Positions 44,915-53,807 of a DNA stretch of 64,000 nucleotides are shown piece after piece. A program made the position numbers and the translations under genes. Position 1 is the stretch's first letter. Every line of letters begins with the position of its first letter. Under the pieces are notes generated by a model, which did not search any database, was not told the DNA's origin, and worked only from the letters and a program-made list of their open reading frames with translations. The stretch spans positions 5,561,501 through 5,625,500 of the forward strand of contig NZ_CP062229.1 in the NCBI RefSeq assembly GCF_024707545.1, given 5' to 3'. Source of the DNA: Mesorhizobium onobrychidis (lineage in GTDB: Bacteria > Pseudomonadota > Alphaproteobacteria > Rhizobiales > Rhizobiaceae).

Positions 44915-45395
44915 ACCATGCTTCTCCCGTCTTCCGGAATTTTCGCCTCACCTATTCGGTTTTCGGTGCTCACCTTTCCGGTGACGGGATGAGCCCTCAC
45001 ACGGCCGCACATTGCCGCCGGGATATTGCTGCACTGCAACAGGACGCGTACTACAACCTAAACGCACAGGCAACGACGAAAGTTCAAGATGCCCTGGCTC
45101 AATGCGCGCGCGCAATTCCACCAATTATCGATAAATGCCCGCGTTAATTTGCCGATCTCTCCTAATTTGGGTCCAATAACAGCAACAGGGATCGTCCAGC
45201 CCGCATCCGTGCCCGGTGTCGCGCCAGGGTATTGCAGGCTCAAAAAAATGTTGCATAACTACCCAAAGTAGTGGCAAATATTATGTTGCAGTGCCTAAGA
45301 GTGCGATGCAACATTGAATTTGTCTCGCTGACCTGCAGGAAACCGATCGCATCGGCGTCAGGTGCAGGTATCAGTGGCTGCAGAGGCCATAAACA
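44915..45395. other. 480-bp gene-free stretch with repeated ATGTTGCA sites
   Basis: No convincing gene. Near its right end ATGTTGCA occurs at 45248-45255 and 45283-45290, and its inverse TGCAACAT at 45307-45314, three sites in 67 bp. The flanking DNA is AT-richer than its surroundings and would suit a regulator-binding promoter region. Confidence 0.45.
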
Positions 45396-45776
45396 ATGGT
45401 ACTCGATATCCGAGGCAAACAGGTCGCCGACGAGCATTATGATAGCGTCGTGATCGGCGCTGGCTTCGATTCAGCGTTTTTCCTGCACCAGTTCGTCGGA
45501 CGGAGGAAAGCTCGCGTTCCCGTCCTCGAATGGGGGCGCCACCACACGCATGATTGGCAGCTCGAACGCGGCGCAAACAGCAATATCCGAGACGAGGACA
45601 CCTACTCCAGCAGACCGTGGAATTACACGATCGGCCTGACAGGCGGAACCAACTGCGGGTTCGGGCAGACGCCGCCATTCCATACTAACGACTTCAGGCT
45701 GAAAGGCCTCTGCGGCATCGGTCTCGACTGGCCGATCAGCTATGACGATCTCGAGCCTTTCTGCTGCGCGGCCTAG
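45396..45776 (+). pseudogene. truncated GMC-type oxidoreductase, N-terminal piece
   Basis: About 127 residues resembling only the start of an FAD-dependent GMC oxidoreductase: the dinucleotide-binding motif YDSVVIGAGFDSAFF, then LTGGTNCGFGQTP and the WPISYDDLEPF segment just before a stop. Full-length relatives exceed 500 residues, and nothing downstream continues the match; the SGNH-RTX gene starts 44 bp later. It is most likely a remnant left by deletion. Confidence 0.8.
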
Positions 45777-45819
45777 GCGGTGACGCCCGCGAGAAGCTTT
45801 GCCAGGTGGGGAAAATACT

Positions 45820-47970
45820 ATGACGGTGTTCTATGATAGCAGCCGTCCAGACGCTTTCGCCGGCGGTGCCGGTTCGGACGCAGTCACTTACGGCGCTTCG
45901 TCCCGTGGAGTCATCGCCGATTTGGCTTCCGGTCATGCTTACAAGTTGCTGTCGATACTGCCGCTGGGCGATTCCATTACATATGGAGTGATCGCGAGCT
46001 CTTCCGATACCGAAAGCGGCGGATATCGGAAGTTTATGCTGGAACAGTTGGGCGCACTCAATGTGAAGATCGACTTCGTCGGTTCCTCGTCCAACGGCCC
46101 CGCCAGCATGGGCGATCGGGATCACGAAGGTCACCGCAACTGGACGCTCAATCAACTGAACGGCATCGACAACGATGTTGTGGCAGCTACGAAACCCGAC
46201 GCCGTGCTGCTGATCGCCGGAACAAATGACAGCTCGACCGATAGCGTGCCAACGATGCTGCAGGATCTGCGCACCCTTTTGCTCAGCCTGACCTCCAGCG
46301 ATCCCGCCTTGACCGTCTTCGTCGGATCCTTGCCTCCCGTTCGCGTCGGCCAACAGTCACAAGCGCGTGCAGACCGTGTCGATGCGTATAACGATGCAAT
46401 GCCCGGTCTGATCTCTGAACTGGCCGCCCAAGGGCATAAGGTCATCTTTGTCGACATGCGTGATCTGACACCAGATGACATCACAGCACCGCCGCTTGAC
46501 AGCGGACTGCATCCGACTGCCGATGGCTATGCGAAAATCGCCGCGCACTGGATAGATGCCCTGGAGGAACACTTCAGGCTGGACGGGACCGGCATCGGAA
46601 GAGACCGCGATACCTTCACCAGCATTGAAAATCTTACAGGGTCTTCCTTTGCCGACCAACTCGGCGGAAACGAGGGAGCCAACGTGCTGGATGGGCTGGC
46701 GGGCGATGACGTGCTGGAGGGCCGCGGCGGCTCCGACCAACTCATCGGCGGGGTCGGCGCCGACACGCTTGTCGGCGGCGCGGGTAATGACGTCTACTAT
46801 GTCGACAATGCCGGTGACAAAACCATCGAGGCGACCAATGGCGGCATCGACGAAACGCACGCCTATCTAAACTGGACCCTGGCCGACAACGTCGAAAACC
46901 TCTTCCTGAGGTCGGCTGCCAATCTGGCGGCAAAAGGCAACGGGCTCGCCAACACCATGGTGGGCAACGGCGCAGCGAACACGCTCGAAGGCCTCGGCGG
47001 CGCAGATCGGCTGGACGGCCGAGGCGGGTCGGACCGGCTCGTCGGTGGTCTTGGCACCGATATCCTCACCGGTGGAACGGGAAACGACAGCTTCGTCTTC
47101 GCCACCGGCCACGGCCACGACACCGTCACCGACTTCGACCTTTCCGGCGACGATCTCCTGGAGATTTCAGGCTACCAGAGCTACAGCGAACTCAGGCAGG
47201 TCGGGAGCGACACGCTGGTCGTCTTCTCCGACAGTGACACTGTTCTCCTGAAAGACGTGACCAGCGCCTCCTTGAGCAGTTCGGATTTCGTCTGGATCGA
47301 TCCACCCAACGAGCCGCCGCCGGGGTCAATCGTAGGGGACGACGGCAACAATACGCTTACCGGCGGTTCCGGTGCGGACGTCATTTATGGAATGGACGGC
47401 AGCGACATCTTGAACGGAAAAGCGGGCGCCGACACGCATGTCGGCGGCGCGGGTGATGACGTCTACTATGTCGACAATGCCGGTGACAAAACCATCGAAG
47501 AGACCAATGGCGGCTTCGACGAGACGCACGCCTATCTAAACTGGACCCTGGCCGACAACGTCGAAAACCTCTTCCTGAGGTCGGCTGCCAATCTGGCGGG
47601 AAAAGGCAACGGGCTCGCCAACACCATGGTGGGCAACGGCGCAGCGAACACGCTCGAAGGCCTCGGCGGCGCAGATCGGCTGGACGGCCGAGGCGGGTCG
47701 GACCGGCTCGTCGGTGGTCTTGGCACCGATATCCTCACCGGTGGAACGGGAAACGACAGCTTCGTCTTCGCCGCCGGCCATGGCCACGACACCATCACCG
47801 ACTTCGACCTTTCCGGCGACGATCTCCTGGAGATTTCAGGATACCAAAACTACAGCGAACTCCGGCAGGTCGGGAGCGACACGCTGGTCGTCTTCTCCGA
47901 CAGTGACATGCTTTCACTAAACGGTGTCCTCGTTGCAAGCATCTCGAACAGCGATTTTCTCTTCGTGTAG
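45820..47970 (+). CDS. SGNH hydrolase with RTX repeats, type I secretion substrate
   Basis: About 716 residues. An N-terminal RTX-like stub (FAGGAGSDAVTYG) is followed by an SGNH domain (about 45-265: ILPLGDSITYGV, VLLIAGTNDSS, GLHPTADGYAKIA) and two long calcium-binding blocks with nonapeptides such as GGAGNDVYYVD and GGTGNDSFVF. The two blocks are near-identical in DNA (offset 669 bp). There is no Sec signal; glycine-rich repeats and the short hydrophobic end (NSDFLFV) mark a type I exporter cargo, plausibly for one of the PrsDE pairs in this window. Possible substrate: acylated surface polysaccharide (inference). GGGGAA precedes the ATG at 45820. Confidence 0.88.
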   Translation: MTVFYDSSRPDAFAGGAGSDAVTYGASSRGVIADLASGHAYKLLSILPLGDSITYGVIASSSDTESGGYRKFMLEQLGALNVKIDFVGSSSNGPASMGDRDHEGHRNWTLNQLNGIDNDVVAATKPDAVLLIAGTNDSSTDSVPTMLQDLRTLLLSLTSSDPALTVFVGSLPPVRVGQQSQARADRVDAYNDAMPGLISELAAQGHKVIFVDMRDLTPDDITAPPLDSGLHPTADGYAKIAAHWIDALEEHFRLDGTGIGRDRDTFTSIENLTGSSFADQLGGNEGANVLDGLAGDDVLEGRGGSDQLIGGVGADTLVGGAGNDVYYVDNAGDKTIEATNGGIDETHAYLNWTLADNVENLFLRSAANLAAKGNGLANTMVGNGAANTLEGLGGADRLDGRGGSDRLVGGLGTDILTGGTGNDSFVFATGHGHDTVTDFDLSGDDLLEISGYQSYSELRQVGSDTLVVFSDSDTVLLKDVTSASLSSSDFVWIDPPNEPPPGSIVGDDGNNTLTGGSGADVIYGMDGSDILNGKAGADTHVGGAGDDVYYVDNAGDKTIEETNGGFDETHAYLNWTLADNVENLFLRSAANLAGKGNGLANTMVGNGAANTLEGLGGADRLDGRGGSDRLVGGLGTDILTGGTGNDSFVFAAGHGHDTITDFDLSGDDLLEISGYQNYSELRQVGSDTLVVFSDSDMLSLNGVLVASISNSDFLFV
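46750..47240 (+). repeat. internal tandem duplication, copy 1
   Basis: About 490 bp nearly identical to 47419-47909 (offset 669 bp), encoding one RTX block with its linker, from the Asp-Tyr-Tyr-Val-Asp nonapeptide to a Val-Phe-Ser-Asp-Ser strand. Only scattered differences are visible, so the duplication is recent or kept alike by recombination. Confidence 0.9.
47419..47909 (+). repeat. internal tandem duplication, copy 2
   Basis: Second copy of the RTX block described at 46750-47240; substitutions such as Ala to Gly in NLAGKGNG distinguish it. The region between the copies (47241-47418) encodes a Pro-rich linker (DPPNEPPPG) and a further short repeat. Confidence 0.9.
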
Positions 47971-48063
47971 AGCGGCATCTCCCTACGCGATGTCAAAAGA
48001 CAGTCGCTGACATGCGGTCTCTTCGCGCAATTGCCCTTCGTCGTTGCCTCGACCTCTTTGCTT

Positions 48064-49035
48064 TTATCTGCCTGTTTCGGTCTCGATCACGACAAGGCGG
48101 TCGGTACCAGACTCCGCGCCCCATACCTCGCCGGAGCGACCGTTGAGCTGACGCACGTTGGCATTGTCGCGGTCGGACGGGAAGCTCGCGAAGGTCTCCG
48201 ATTCCGGGTCGAAGCGGACGATGGCGTTCGCGCTGAAATCGGTGAGCCAGACCTTGTCGCTTTCATCGACATAGACGGCATAGGCCTGGGGCTCGTCTCC
48301 GGGCAGCTTCCAACTGCGCCAATCATTCGCTGCCGGATCGAAAACGCTAACCTGGCCGGCATTCCATTCGCTGACCCAGATGCGGCCTTTGGAATCCGAC
48401 CAGACGCGGCGGGCGCCCTGATCCGCGGTCGGCGGGTCGATCGGGGAAGCCTCGCCGGTCGAGACATCGATCCTGGCGATATGGTTGCCGGCGAGCGAGG
48501 CGTAGTAGACCTCACCGGACGGCGTGGTCGTGATCCCGTAGGGGCCGCGACCGCGCGGCGCGTTCCAAACGTCGACCTTGCCGCTCGCCGGATCGAGCCT
48601 GCCGTAAATGCCGTCCTGCCCAGTGAACCAGAGCCTCCCGTCCTTGTCGAAGGAACCGGTGTTGAGGTTCGCGTAGCCGTGCCCCTCGGGGAGCGGAAAG
48701 GCCTTCACCGCTTCCGTCTCAGGATCGACGCGCACGATGGCGTTGAGGCCGCTGTCGGTCACCCAAGCGGCGCCGTCGGGACCGACGATCACGCCGTGCG
48801 GCGCCGAGCCGTCGCCAAGGGTGATGTGCTTGACCGCGCCTGTATCAGGATCGAGCCGCCCAAGCGCGCCTTGTGCCTGGGCGGTGTACCATACGGACCC
48901 ATCCGGCGCCGGAGCGACATCGTGCGGGGCGGCGCCCTCCGGAACGGGATAGTAGCGGACCTTCTCCGCGGCGGCAGGAGCGGCCACCGAGCAGAGCAGC
49001 GCGGCGAACACGGCCGACGCAATCGTACGAAACAT
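48064..49035 (-). CDS. secreted Vgb-like beta-propeller protein
   Basis: 323 residues with a signal peptide (SAVFAALLCSVAAPAAA, cut before EKVRYYPV) and six to seven propeller blades with recurring PHDVAPAPDGSVWYT, PHGVIVGPDGAAWVT and RIWVSEWNAGQV motifs, as in virginiamycin B lyase/streptogramin lyase-like proteins. Many family members are not antibiotic lyases, and rhizobia carry several of unknown role. Periplasmic by prediction. It stands alone. Confidence 0.85.
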   Translation of the reverse strand: MFRTIASAVFAALLCSVAAPAAAEKVRYYPVPEGAAPHDVAPAPDGSVWYTAQAQGALGRLDPDTGAVKHITLGDGSAPHGVIVGPDGAAWVTDSGLNAIVRVDPETEAVKAFPLPEGHGYANLNTGSFDKDGRLWFTGQDGIYGRLDPASGKVDVWNAPRGRGPYGITTTPSGEVYYASLAGNHIARIDVSTGEASPIDPPTADQGARRVWSDSKGRIWVSEWNAGQVSVFDPAANDWRSWKLPGDEPQAYAVYVDESDKVWLTDFSANAIVRFDPESETFASFPSDRDNANVRQLNGRSGEVWGAESGTDRLVVIETETGR

Positions 49036-49274
49036 GGCGAACTCCTCACATCGCGAGTTTCAGTTTTGCACAGTGAGCGATCCACGTATCCTTTTCGCGC
49101 CACTGCGGCGGCCGAGCCGCAGATGCCGAGCTCGCCGTGCCGCTTTGCATTAAAGTCAGGAGCTAGCGTAGCCCCTGCCCTCATCTAGGCCTGCAAACCC
49201 AGAATCGTCGATAGGCGGTAGCATCGTGGGAAAAACGTGCATACGACGGGATCGCGCCTGGCGTGCGGAAGGCG

Positions 49275-49568
49275 TCAGCTTTGGGCCAAAAGTGCACGCG
49301 CCAACTCTTGCCATTCCTCATCAAGCGTCAAGATCGACGGCGCGGCGTCGCAGCGACGATACCAATATTCCGCATTCGATTGATCGCCTTCCTTGCGATG
49401 CAGGTAGGCATGCACGCGCATACCCGCCGTATCGTCGCGCACCTGTGCCCGCTCGTGCGCCTTATCCCAATCGCCCTTCGCATCCCACCACAGCGCCTGC
49501 AGGGCAGGGCTCAAGCCGGCGGGCGGCTGTGATTTCGCAATCGAATTTCTGAAGGCTTGCAGATCCAT
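49275..49568 (-). CDS. conserved small protein, unknown function
   Basis: 97 residues starting MDLQAFRNSIAKSQPP, with tryptophans and a helix-rich layout (LQALWWDAKGDWDKAHERAQV, VHAYLHRKEGDQSNAEYWYRRC). This pattern is common in small rhizobial proteins of unknown function. No signal peptide or membrane helix. I start at the ATG at 49568; upstream in-frame sequence is unlike coding DNA. Confidence 0.75.
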   Translation of the reverse strand: MDLQAFRNSIAKSQPPAGLSPALQALWWDAKGDWDKAHERAQVRDDTAGMRVHAYLHRKEGDQSNAEYWYRRCDAAPSILTLDEEWQELARALLAQS

Positions 49569-49825
49569 TCTTCCCCGACGTGAGGTACATGGGCGTAGAC
49601 TAGTGTAGTCCCGGATTCTCCAACAGCAAAGTCGCGCCGTGCGCAGCAAAGAGGCGGTGCTCTTGTGCGTGCCATTGTCCAATCTCGGGCGATACAAAAA
49701 GGCCGCCGATTACGGGTCGCTCGCGGTAGCTGGCTGGGCGGTCCGTGACGCTAGGCCATAACTCTTTCCCGACGCGTTCCGGCGGTAAGCTGACCGCTTG
49801 GGCAAACAGTCGACCCTTAGCTGCT

Positions 49826-50724
49826 TCATTTCGCAAGCTGCCGAGCCGCATCTGGGCCAGGAGGTTGCGCCGGCCGGTCTGGCGGTGCTCCAATTCCACC
49901 GGGAGCCGAGGGTCCGTGGGGATGCTCGGGGCTGCACGAGTGCGTTGCCATCTCGCCGGCAGGCTGCCCGGTGCCGCCTTCCGGTCCGTAGAATCCCCGA
50001 TGCAGTCCCCAATAGGCGGAACCAAAGACGACAAGAGCCACCGCCAACCCGGCGGGAACCCCGACCAGCATCCGCTTGACGGCCGGCACGAAGTGTACCT
50101 CGCGCTCCGGATCTGCCGCGATGAGGATAATTGTCGCCATGATCAGAGCGTGCCCGACGAGATCGATGCGCCCGAATGGATAGACTGCCGCATTGAATAT
50201 GAGGAACAAGGCAATGGCCGATAGCCGCCGCACCAAGGGCGTCCAGATCAGCCCGAAACCCATTGTGAACTCGGCAACCCCGGCCATCGGAATGAAACAT
50301 CGCGCGGCATGCCGAAGGTCAGGGACGGCTTTTCTTCGACCAGCGGATAGAACCAGTTCGGATACGCGAATTTTTCAAGAGACGACCACATCAACGCGAT
50401 CGCCACGCCCCAGCGCAGGACTTCGAAGCGATGCTTGCGCCAAGCTTCGTTGTCCACGGACGCCAGGATTAGATATCCAGCCACGGCGACTCCGAGCGCA
50501 AGATAATCGAGCAGGTGGAAAAGATCGTAGTCACGAAGCGCCAGGACCCACAGCCCGATGATGCCGGCCGCCGCAAGCGGCATTGTCGCGCGCCAGAAAA
50601 TGAGCGCAGCGATCAGGAGTTGCGCCCAGGAGACCCATTCGCTGGGTGTTTTGAGATCGGGGGTCAAATAGACGCCACCGACGGCGAAGATGGGGACGAA
50701 GAAGGCGGCCGTCACCGCCCGCAT
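49826..50724 (-). pseudogene. frameshifted DoxX-like membrane protein gene
   Basis: Two overlapping frames together make one membrane protein: MRAVTAAFFVPIFAVGGV to PSLTFGMPRDV in the first, then IPMAGVAEFTMGFGLIWTP to VVFGSAYWGLHRGFYG in the second. The switch lies near 50287-50300 and one missing base explains it. Eight or so hydrophobic helices and the GVAEFTMGFG segment suggest a DoxX-like protein. It is either a pseudogene or a sequencing error. The tail past residue ~115 of the second frame looks non-coding; another frame (49600-50034, ending NPGLH) has coding-like composition but is unrecognised. Confidence 0.7.
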
Positions 50725-50852
50725 GAAATCGTCCGCCGAGTTCCAAAGACCACCGAAGAACTGATCGAGAGGTCGACGCAGTCTGCACGGCAGTGAGCGG
50801 TGTCTCGTTACCTACGAAGGCGCTCATGTCCGGTGCGGCGACCTAGGACGCC

Positions 50853-50963
50853 GACGTAAAGGACTTTACCGAGCGATCCGAGCACGACCGGCACCACTTC
50901 CGGTTCATTATCTTCCCGGAGGATGGCGTGGAGATGCCCGAGCACACGGGAAAGGCATCATTG
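50853..50963 (+). pseudogene. fragment of a conjugative relaxase gene
   Basis: About 37 codons reading DVKDFTERSEHDRHHFRFII and then FPEDGVEMPEH closely resemble the DRHHFRFIVSPEDA block of VirD2/DUF3363-type relaxases. No other part of such a protein is visible. It looks like the remnant of a plasmid or integrative element lost from this locus. Confidence 0.55.
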
Positions 50964-51680
50964 AACGATCAAACGCGAGTAGCCAAGAGCAACAGACTCT
51001 AACGCGGTGCGATTGAGAATCGTCAGCGAGCCGTGGTCGTATTGGGTCAGATACCGCCGTTCCCATTCTCTCAGGCAACGATTCACTTTCGCTCGAGACG
51101 CCGGGATCATTGCCGCGAGGTCGGTCTGCGAAATGTGGATGCTCAGAGCTCCATTCACGGTAGCCGTGCTGTGCGGGATCTCAGTCAATCGCAAGAGCGT
51201 GCTCGCCAATCGAGTGGATAGTGCACTGGACGCACTGTGGATCACTCGCTCTTGCGCGTCGTGCGTTGCTTGGCATAAGTACGGGATCACCTTCAGTGCG
51301 AGATCTGGGTGCTTGTCGAAGACACTAGCCATGAAAGCTGCTTCGATTTGGAGCAAGTCGCTGTCCACGACTGACGCAGCGTTCATGTTACTGCGTCGCG
51401 CGATGAACAATCTAGTCAAGTCGAAAGTGTCACCGGGACCAAGATCGGAAAAGATGAATTCTCTGCCGTCTGAGAGGGGAACACTAAGACGAACTTTTCC
51501 GTGAATTATGTAGTAAATATAACGTGGTATGTCCCCAAGGTGAGTTAAGACTTTATTCTTTGGAACCCTCCTTAGGATGGCTGCTTTCGCCATTTCACTA
51601 AGAGTATCTTGCCCAAATTGCCGAAATAAGCGTATTTTGTTCAGCTGTTTGACCCGAACCTCAGCGCCATTTTCTGCCAT
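50958..51680 (-). CDS. Crp/Fnr-family transcriptional regulator
   Basis: 240 residues from MAENGAEVRVKQ, with GAGAGGGAG before the ATG. A cyclic-nucleotide-type sensor domain (about 12-125, with GDIPRYIYYIIHGKVRLSV and FIFSDLGPGDTFDLT) precedes a winged helix-turn-helix (about 150-225, ISQTDLAAMIPASRAKVNRCL). It lacks the cysteines of an Fnr iron-sulfur site. It is divergent from the EPS glycosylphosphotransferase gene across a shared ~300-bp region that recurs twice downstream, so it is a good candidate for local EPS control. Confidence 0.92.
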   Translation of the reverse strand: MAENGAEVRVKQLNKIRLFRQFGQDTLSEMAKAAILRRVPKNKVLTHLGDIPRYIYYIIHGKVRLSVPLSDGREFIFSDLGPGDTFDLTRLFIARRSNMNAASVVDSDLLQIEAAFMASVFDKHPDLALKVIPYLCQATHDAQERVIHSASSALSTRLASTLLRLTEIPHSTATVNGALSIHISQTDLAAMIPASRAKVNRCLREWERRYLTQYDHGSLTILNRTALESVALGYSRLIVQ

Positions 51681-52000
51681 GGCTCCCTCTCCCTCCCTGA
51701 TAGGGTAAGCGCCCCCGTCCCCTAAAGCGTTGCCTTGACCACCTCTTTGAACGAGTCCGATTTCCGGTCCGTTCTCGCGCGGACGCGTTAAGGCAGAAAA
51801 TATTAGCACATTAGGATACGATAAAATAGCGACTCGTGTGCCCGGGGTAACAGCGGCATGTCTCTGAGACATTTAAATCAAATCTAACCGACTGGAAGCC
51901 GTTGGGATAACCCCCTCCTTATGGGATGGCGTGTGCCATGAGCCAAGAAGGAGAAGGGATGCAACAGGATTCGGGGGGTCGTCACTATGCGGCATGCACC
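51677..52000 (+). repeat. EPS-locus intergenic repeat, copy A
   Basis: About 320 bp from the crp start codon to the first codons of the glycosylphosphotransferase, recurring at 60727-61045 (B) and 63256-63675 (C). The invariant block TGTGCCCGGGGTAACAGCG is at 51838-51856 here, 60969-60987 in B and 63504-63522 in C. Other shared elements are AAAGCGTTGCC, TTTGAACGAGTCCG and CTGGAAGCCG. All copies face the same way. Confidence 0.88.
51858..51872. promoter_or_regulatory. perfect palindrome, candidate regulator site
   Basis: ATGTCTCTGAGACAT is a perfect 7-1-7 inverted repeat just after the invariant block of copy A. Copy B keeps a symmetric CGTCTCTAAGACG at 60991-61003, with compensating changes on both arms; copy C has the imperfect GTTCTCTGAGACG at 63526-63538. 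Paired changes suggest a protein-binding site; the adjacent Crp/Fnr regulator is the obvious candidate. Confidence 0.55.
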
Positions 52001-53438
52001 AACCGAGGCGTCGCGTGCGCTCTGGAAGCGAAGCGTAGAGCCGCTACGGCTTCCTGTGGGAGCAGTTTGCGTGTTTCTCGCAACTGCTGATTTCCTCCTT
52101 GGACAGACAATACTTCTTGCGTCAATTGAGCTCTACCATAGGGCCTTCGGCGTGAGGCCGCCAGATATCTGGGATTCGATCTGCCTAAGTGTTACCGCCG
52201 GTCTGTTGCTGGTCGCATTCATGACCGCCAGGGGCGCCTACACGGTTAGTGGCATCCTGGACGATCACTGCAGGATCAAAACACTCTTCAGCGGCTGGCT
52301 GTTTGTTTTCTTTTCAATTCTCTGGCTCGCCTTTCTCACGAAGACGACGTCGACGTTCTCGCGCGGCTCCTTGACGCTGGCGTTTGCGGTCGGATTCCCA
52401 ATCCTGCTGCCTGGCCACGCGGTTCTAGCGCGTGGGCTGAAACGGCTTCTGGCGGCTGAGAAACTCGTGTTGCGCACAGTTTATCTGTTTTACTCTGGCG
52501 TTCCTGGAAAGGAACAGGGGATAATCAACAAGCTTGGGCAACAGGGCATCGCGGTTTGTGGTGTTTCGAACATCGAGAACGATGATGGCACGATCGCAGC
52601 ACGATCGGTGCATGCCGCCGCCGCAGCTGCACAGGCTGCGTTCCGTAATGGCTCGTATGGGGCAGTTTATCTCTTTTGCTCTTGGGACCAGCGGAAGTTG
52701 ATCGAACGCATCCTGGAGGAAATGTCCCGCCTCCCCCTGCCGATCTATCTTTTCGCCGACGCCTACATAGATAGAATTCTGGCTGGATGCCCGCTGCACA
52801 CCGGCTGGCAGCGGGCCTTCGAAGTCCAGCGTGTGCCTTTGAGGCCTGCCGAACGCCTGCTGAAGCGGTTGTTCGACATTGCTGTTGCATCCCTGCTCCT
52901 GCTGTTCCTGTGTCCGTTGATGGCCTTGGCCGCATGTGCCATAGCGCTCGAGAACGGTCGCCCTGTGGTGTTCCGGCAGATGCGACGAGGTTTTGGTGGT
53001 AAGCCGTTCAATATTTACAAATTCCGATCGATGACGGTGCAGGAGAACGGTACACAAATTCGCCAGGCTCAGCGTAATGATGCGCGGGTTACCCGACTTG
53101 GCCGAATATTGCGCCGGTCAAACATCGACGAGCTGCCGCAATTATTCAACGTGCTTCGGGGGGAGATGTCCCTGGTTGGGCCCCGACCTCACGCCGTCGC
53201 TCATGACGATACCTATAGTGTGATCATTGCGAGCTATGCTTATCGCCATCATGTAAAACCCGGTTTGACAGGCTGGGCTCAGATCAATGGCTTTCGAGGG
53301 GAAACGAAGGAACTCTGGAGGATGGAAAAACGCGTTGAGCACGACCTCTGGTATATAAAATCCTGGAGCATGCTTCTCGACGTTAAGATAATTTGGAAAA
53401 CTGCTCTACTGATCTTTTCGGATCGTAATGTCTATTGA
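51987..53438 (+). CDS. polyprenyl-phosphate glycosylphosphotransferase (EPS initiation)
   Basis: 483 residues: four N-terminal transmembrane helices (about 25-155), a cytosolic Rossmann-like region (about 160-270), a fifth helix (about 295-317) and the C-terminal bacterial sugar transferase domain with PFNIYKFRSMTVQENG, RRSNIDELPQLFNVLRGEMS, LVGPRPHA and GLTGWAQINGFRGET. Relatives (WcaJ, ExoY-like, PssA) attach the first sugar phosphate to undecaprenyl phosphate at the inner membrane to start EPS repeat-unit assembly. The ATG at 51987 is used; copy C of the upstream repeat carries a relic of the same first codons (RHAPT). Confidence 0.93.
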   Translation: MRHAPTEASRALWKRSVEPLRLPVGAVCVFLATADFLLGQTILLASIELYHRAFGVRPPDIWDSICLSVTAGLLLVAFMTARGAYTVSGILDDHCRIKTLFSGWLFVFFSILWLAFLTKTTSTFSRGSLTLAFAVGFPILLPGHAVLARGLKRLLAAEKLVLRTVYLFYSGVPGKEQGIINKLGQQGIAVCGVSNIENDDGTIAARSVHAAAAAAQAAFRNGSYGAVYLFCSWDQRKLIERILEEMSRLPLPIYLFADAYIDRILAGCPLHTGWQRAFEVQRVPLRPAERLLKRLFDIAVASLLLLFLCPLMALAACAIALENGRPVVFRQMRRGFGGKPFNIYKFRSMTVQENGTQIRQAQRNDARVTRLGRILRRSNIDELPQLFNVLRGEMSLVGPRPHAVAHDDTYSVIIASYAYRHHVKPGLTGWAQINGFRGETKELWRMEKRVEHDLWYIKSWSMLLDVKIIWKTALLIFSDRNVY

Positions 53439-53807
53439 TGTATAGCAGCTTCTCAGGAAGCTAAATGGATTTATGTAGTCCATCCTCCGACCGATTGAAC
53501 GGATAATTTTGATTCTGATGCTTCGGGCGATCCCGCCGCCAGCGAGTACATCGAGCCTCACAATCGGGTTCGCGCCGGTTCAGTCGCGGACAGTGGCGCA
53601 TCTCGCAGGCTAAATTTAGCTCAATGCGAGAATCAACGCGACGCGGGGAGATGGTCGGAGCAACCATGACGGAACCTCAGCAAAAAGCTGGGGGGCAGTC
53701 GGATCTTGCCATTCAACGGTTCGGGACGGACCACGGGCTCATTGTGGCGAACGGAAAGCAGGCTTGCTGGCGGCGCAGCCGTCTTCAACAAGAGAAATTG
53801 TGCAGTC
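53439..53807. other. gene-free stretch with a short hairpin
   Basis: After the transferase stop, AGCTTC-TCAG-GAAGCT at 53447-53462 can form a six-bp stem; without a T-run it is a weak terminator candidate. The rest of the 369 bp shows no gene or repeat I recognise. Confidence 0.45.

Noticed and set aside
48064..49035. Antibiotic-resistance role (virginiamycin B lyase)
   Set aside because: The propeller family is broad and most members are not lyases; there is a signal peptide and no resistance context.
48031..49188. Plus-strand 385-codon open frame opposite the Vgb-like gene
   Set aside because: The minus strand encodes a clear signal peptide and propeller repeats; the plus-strand frame shows only the antisense echo.
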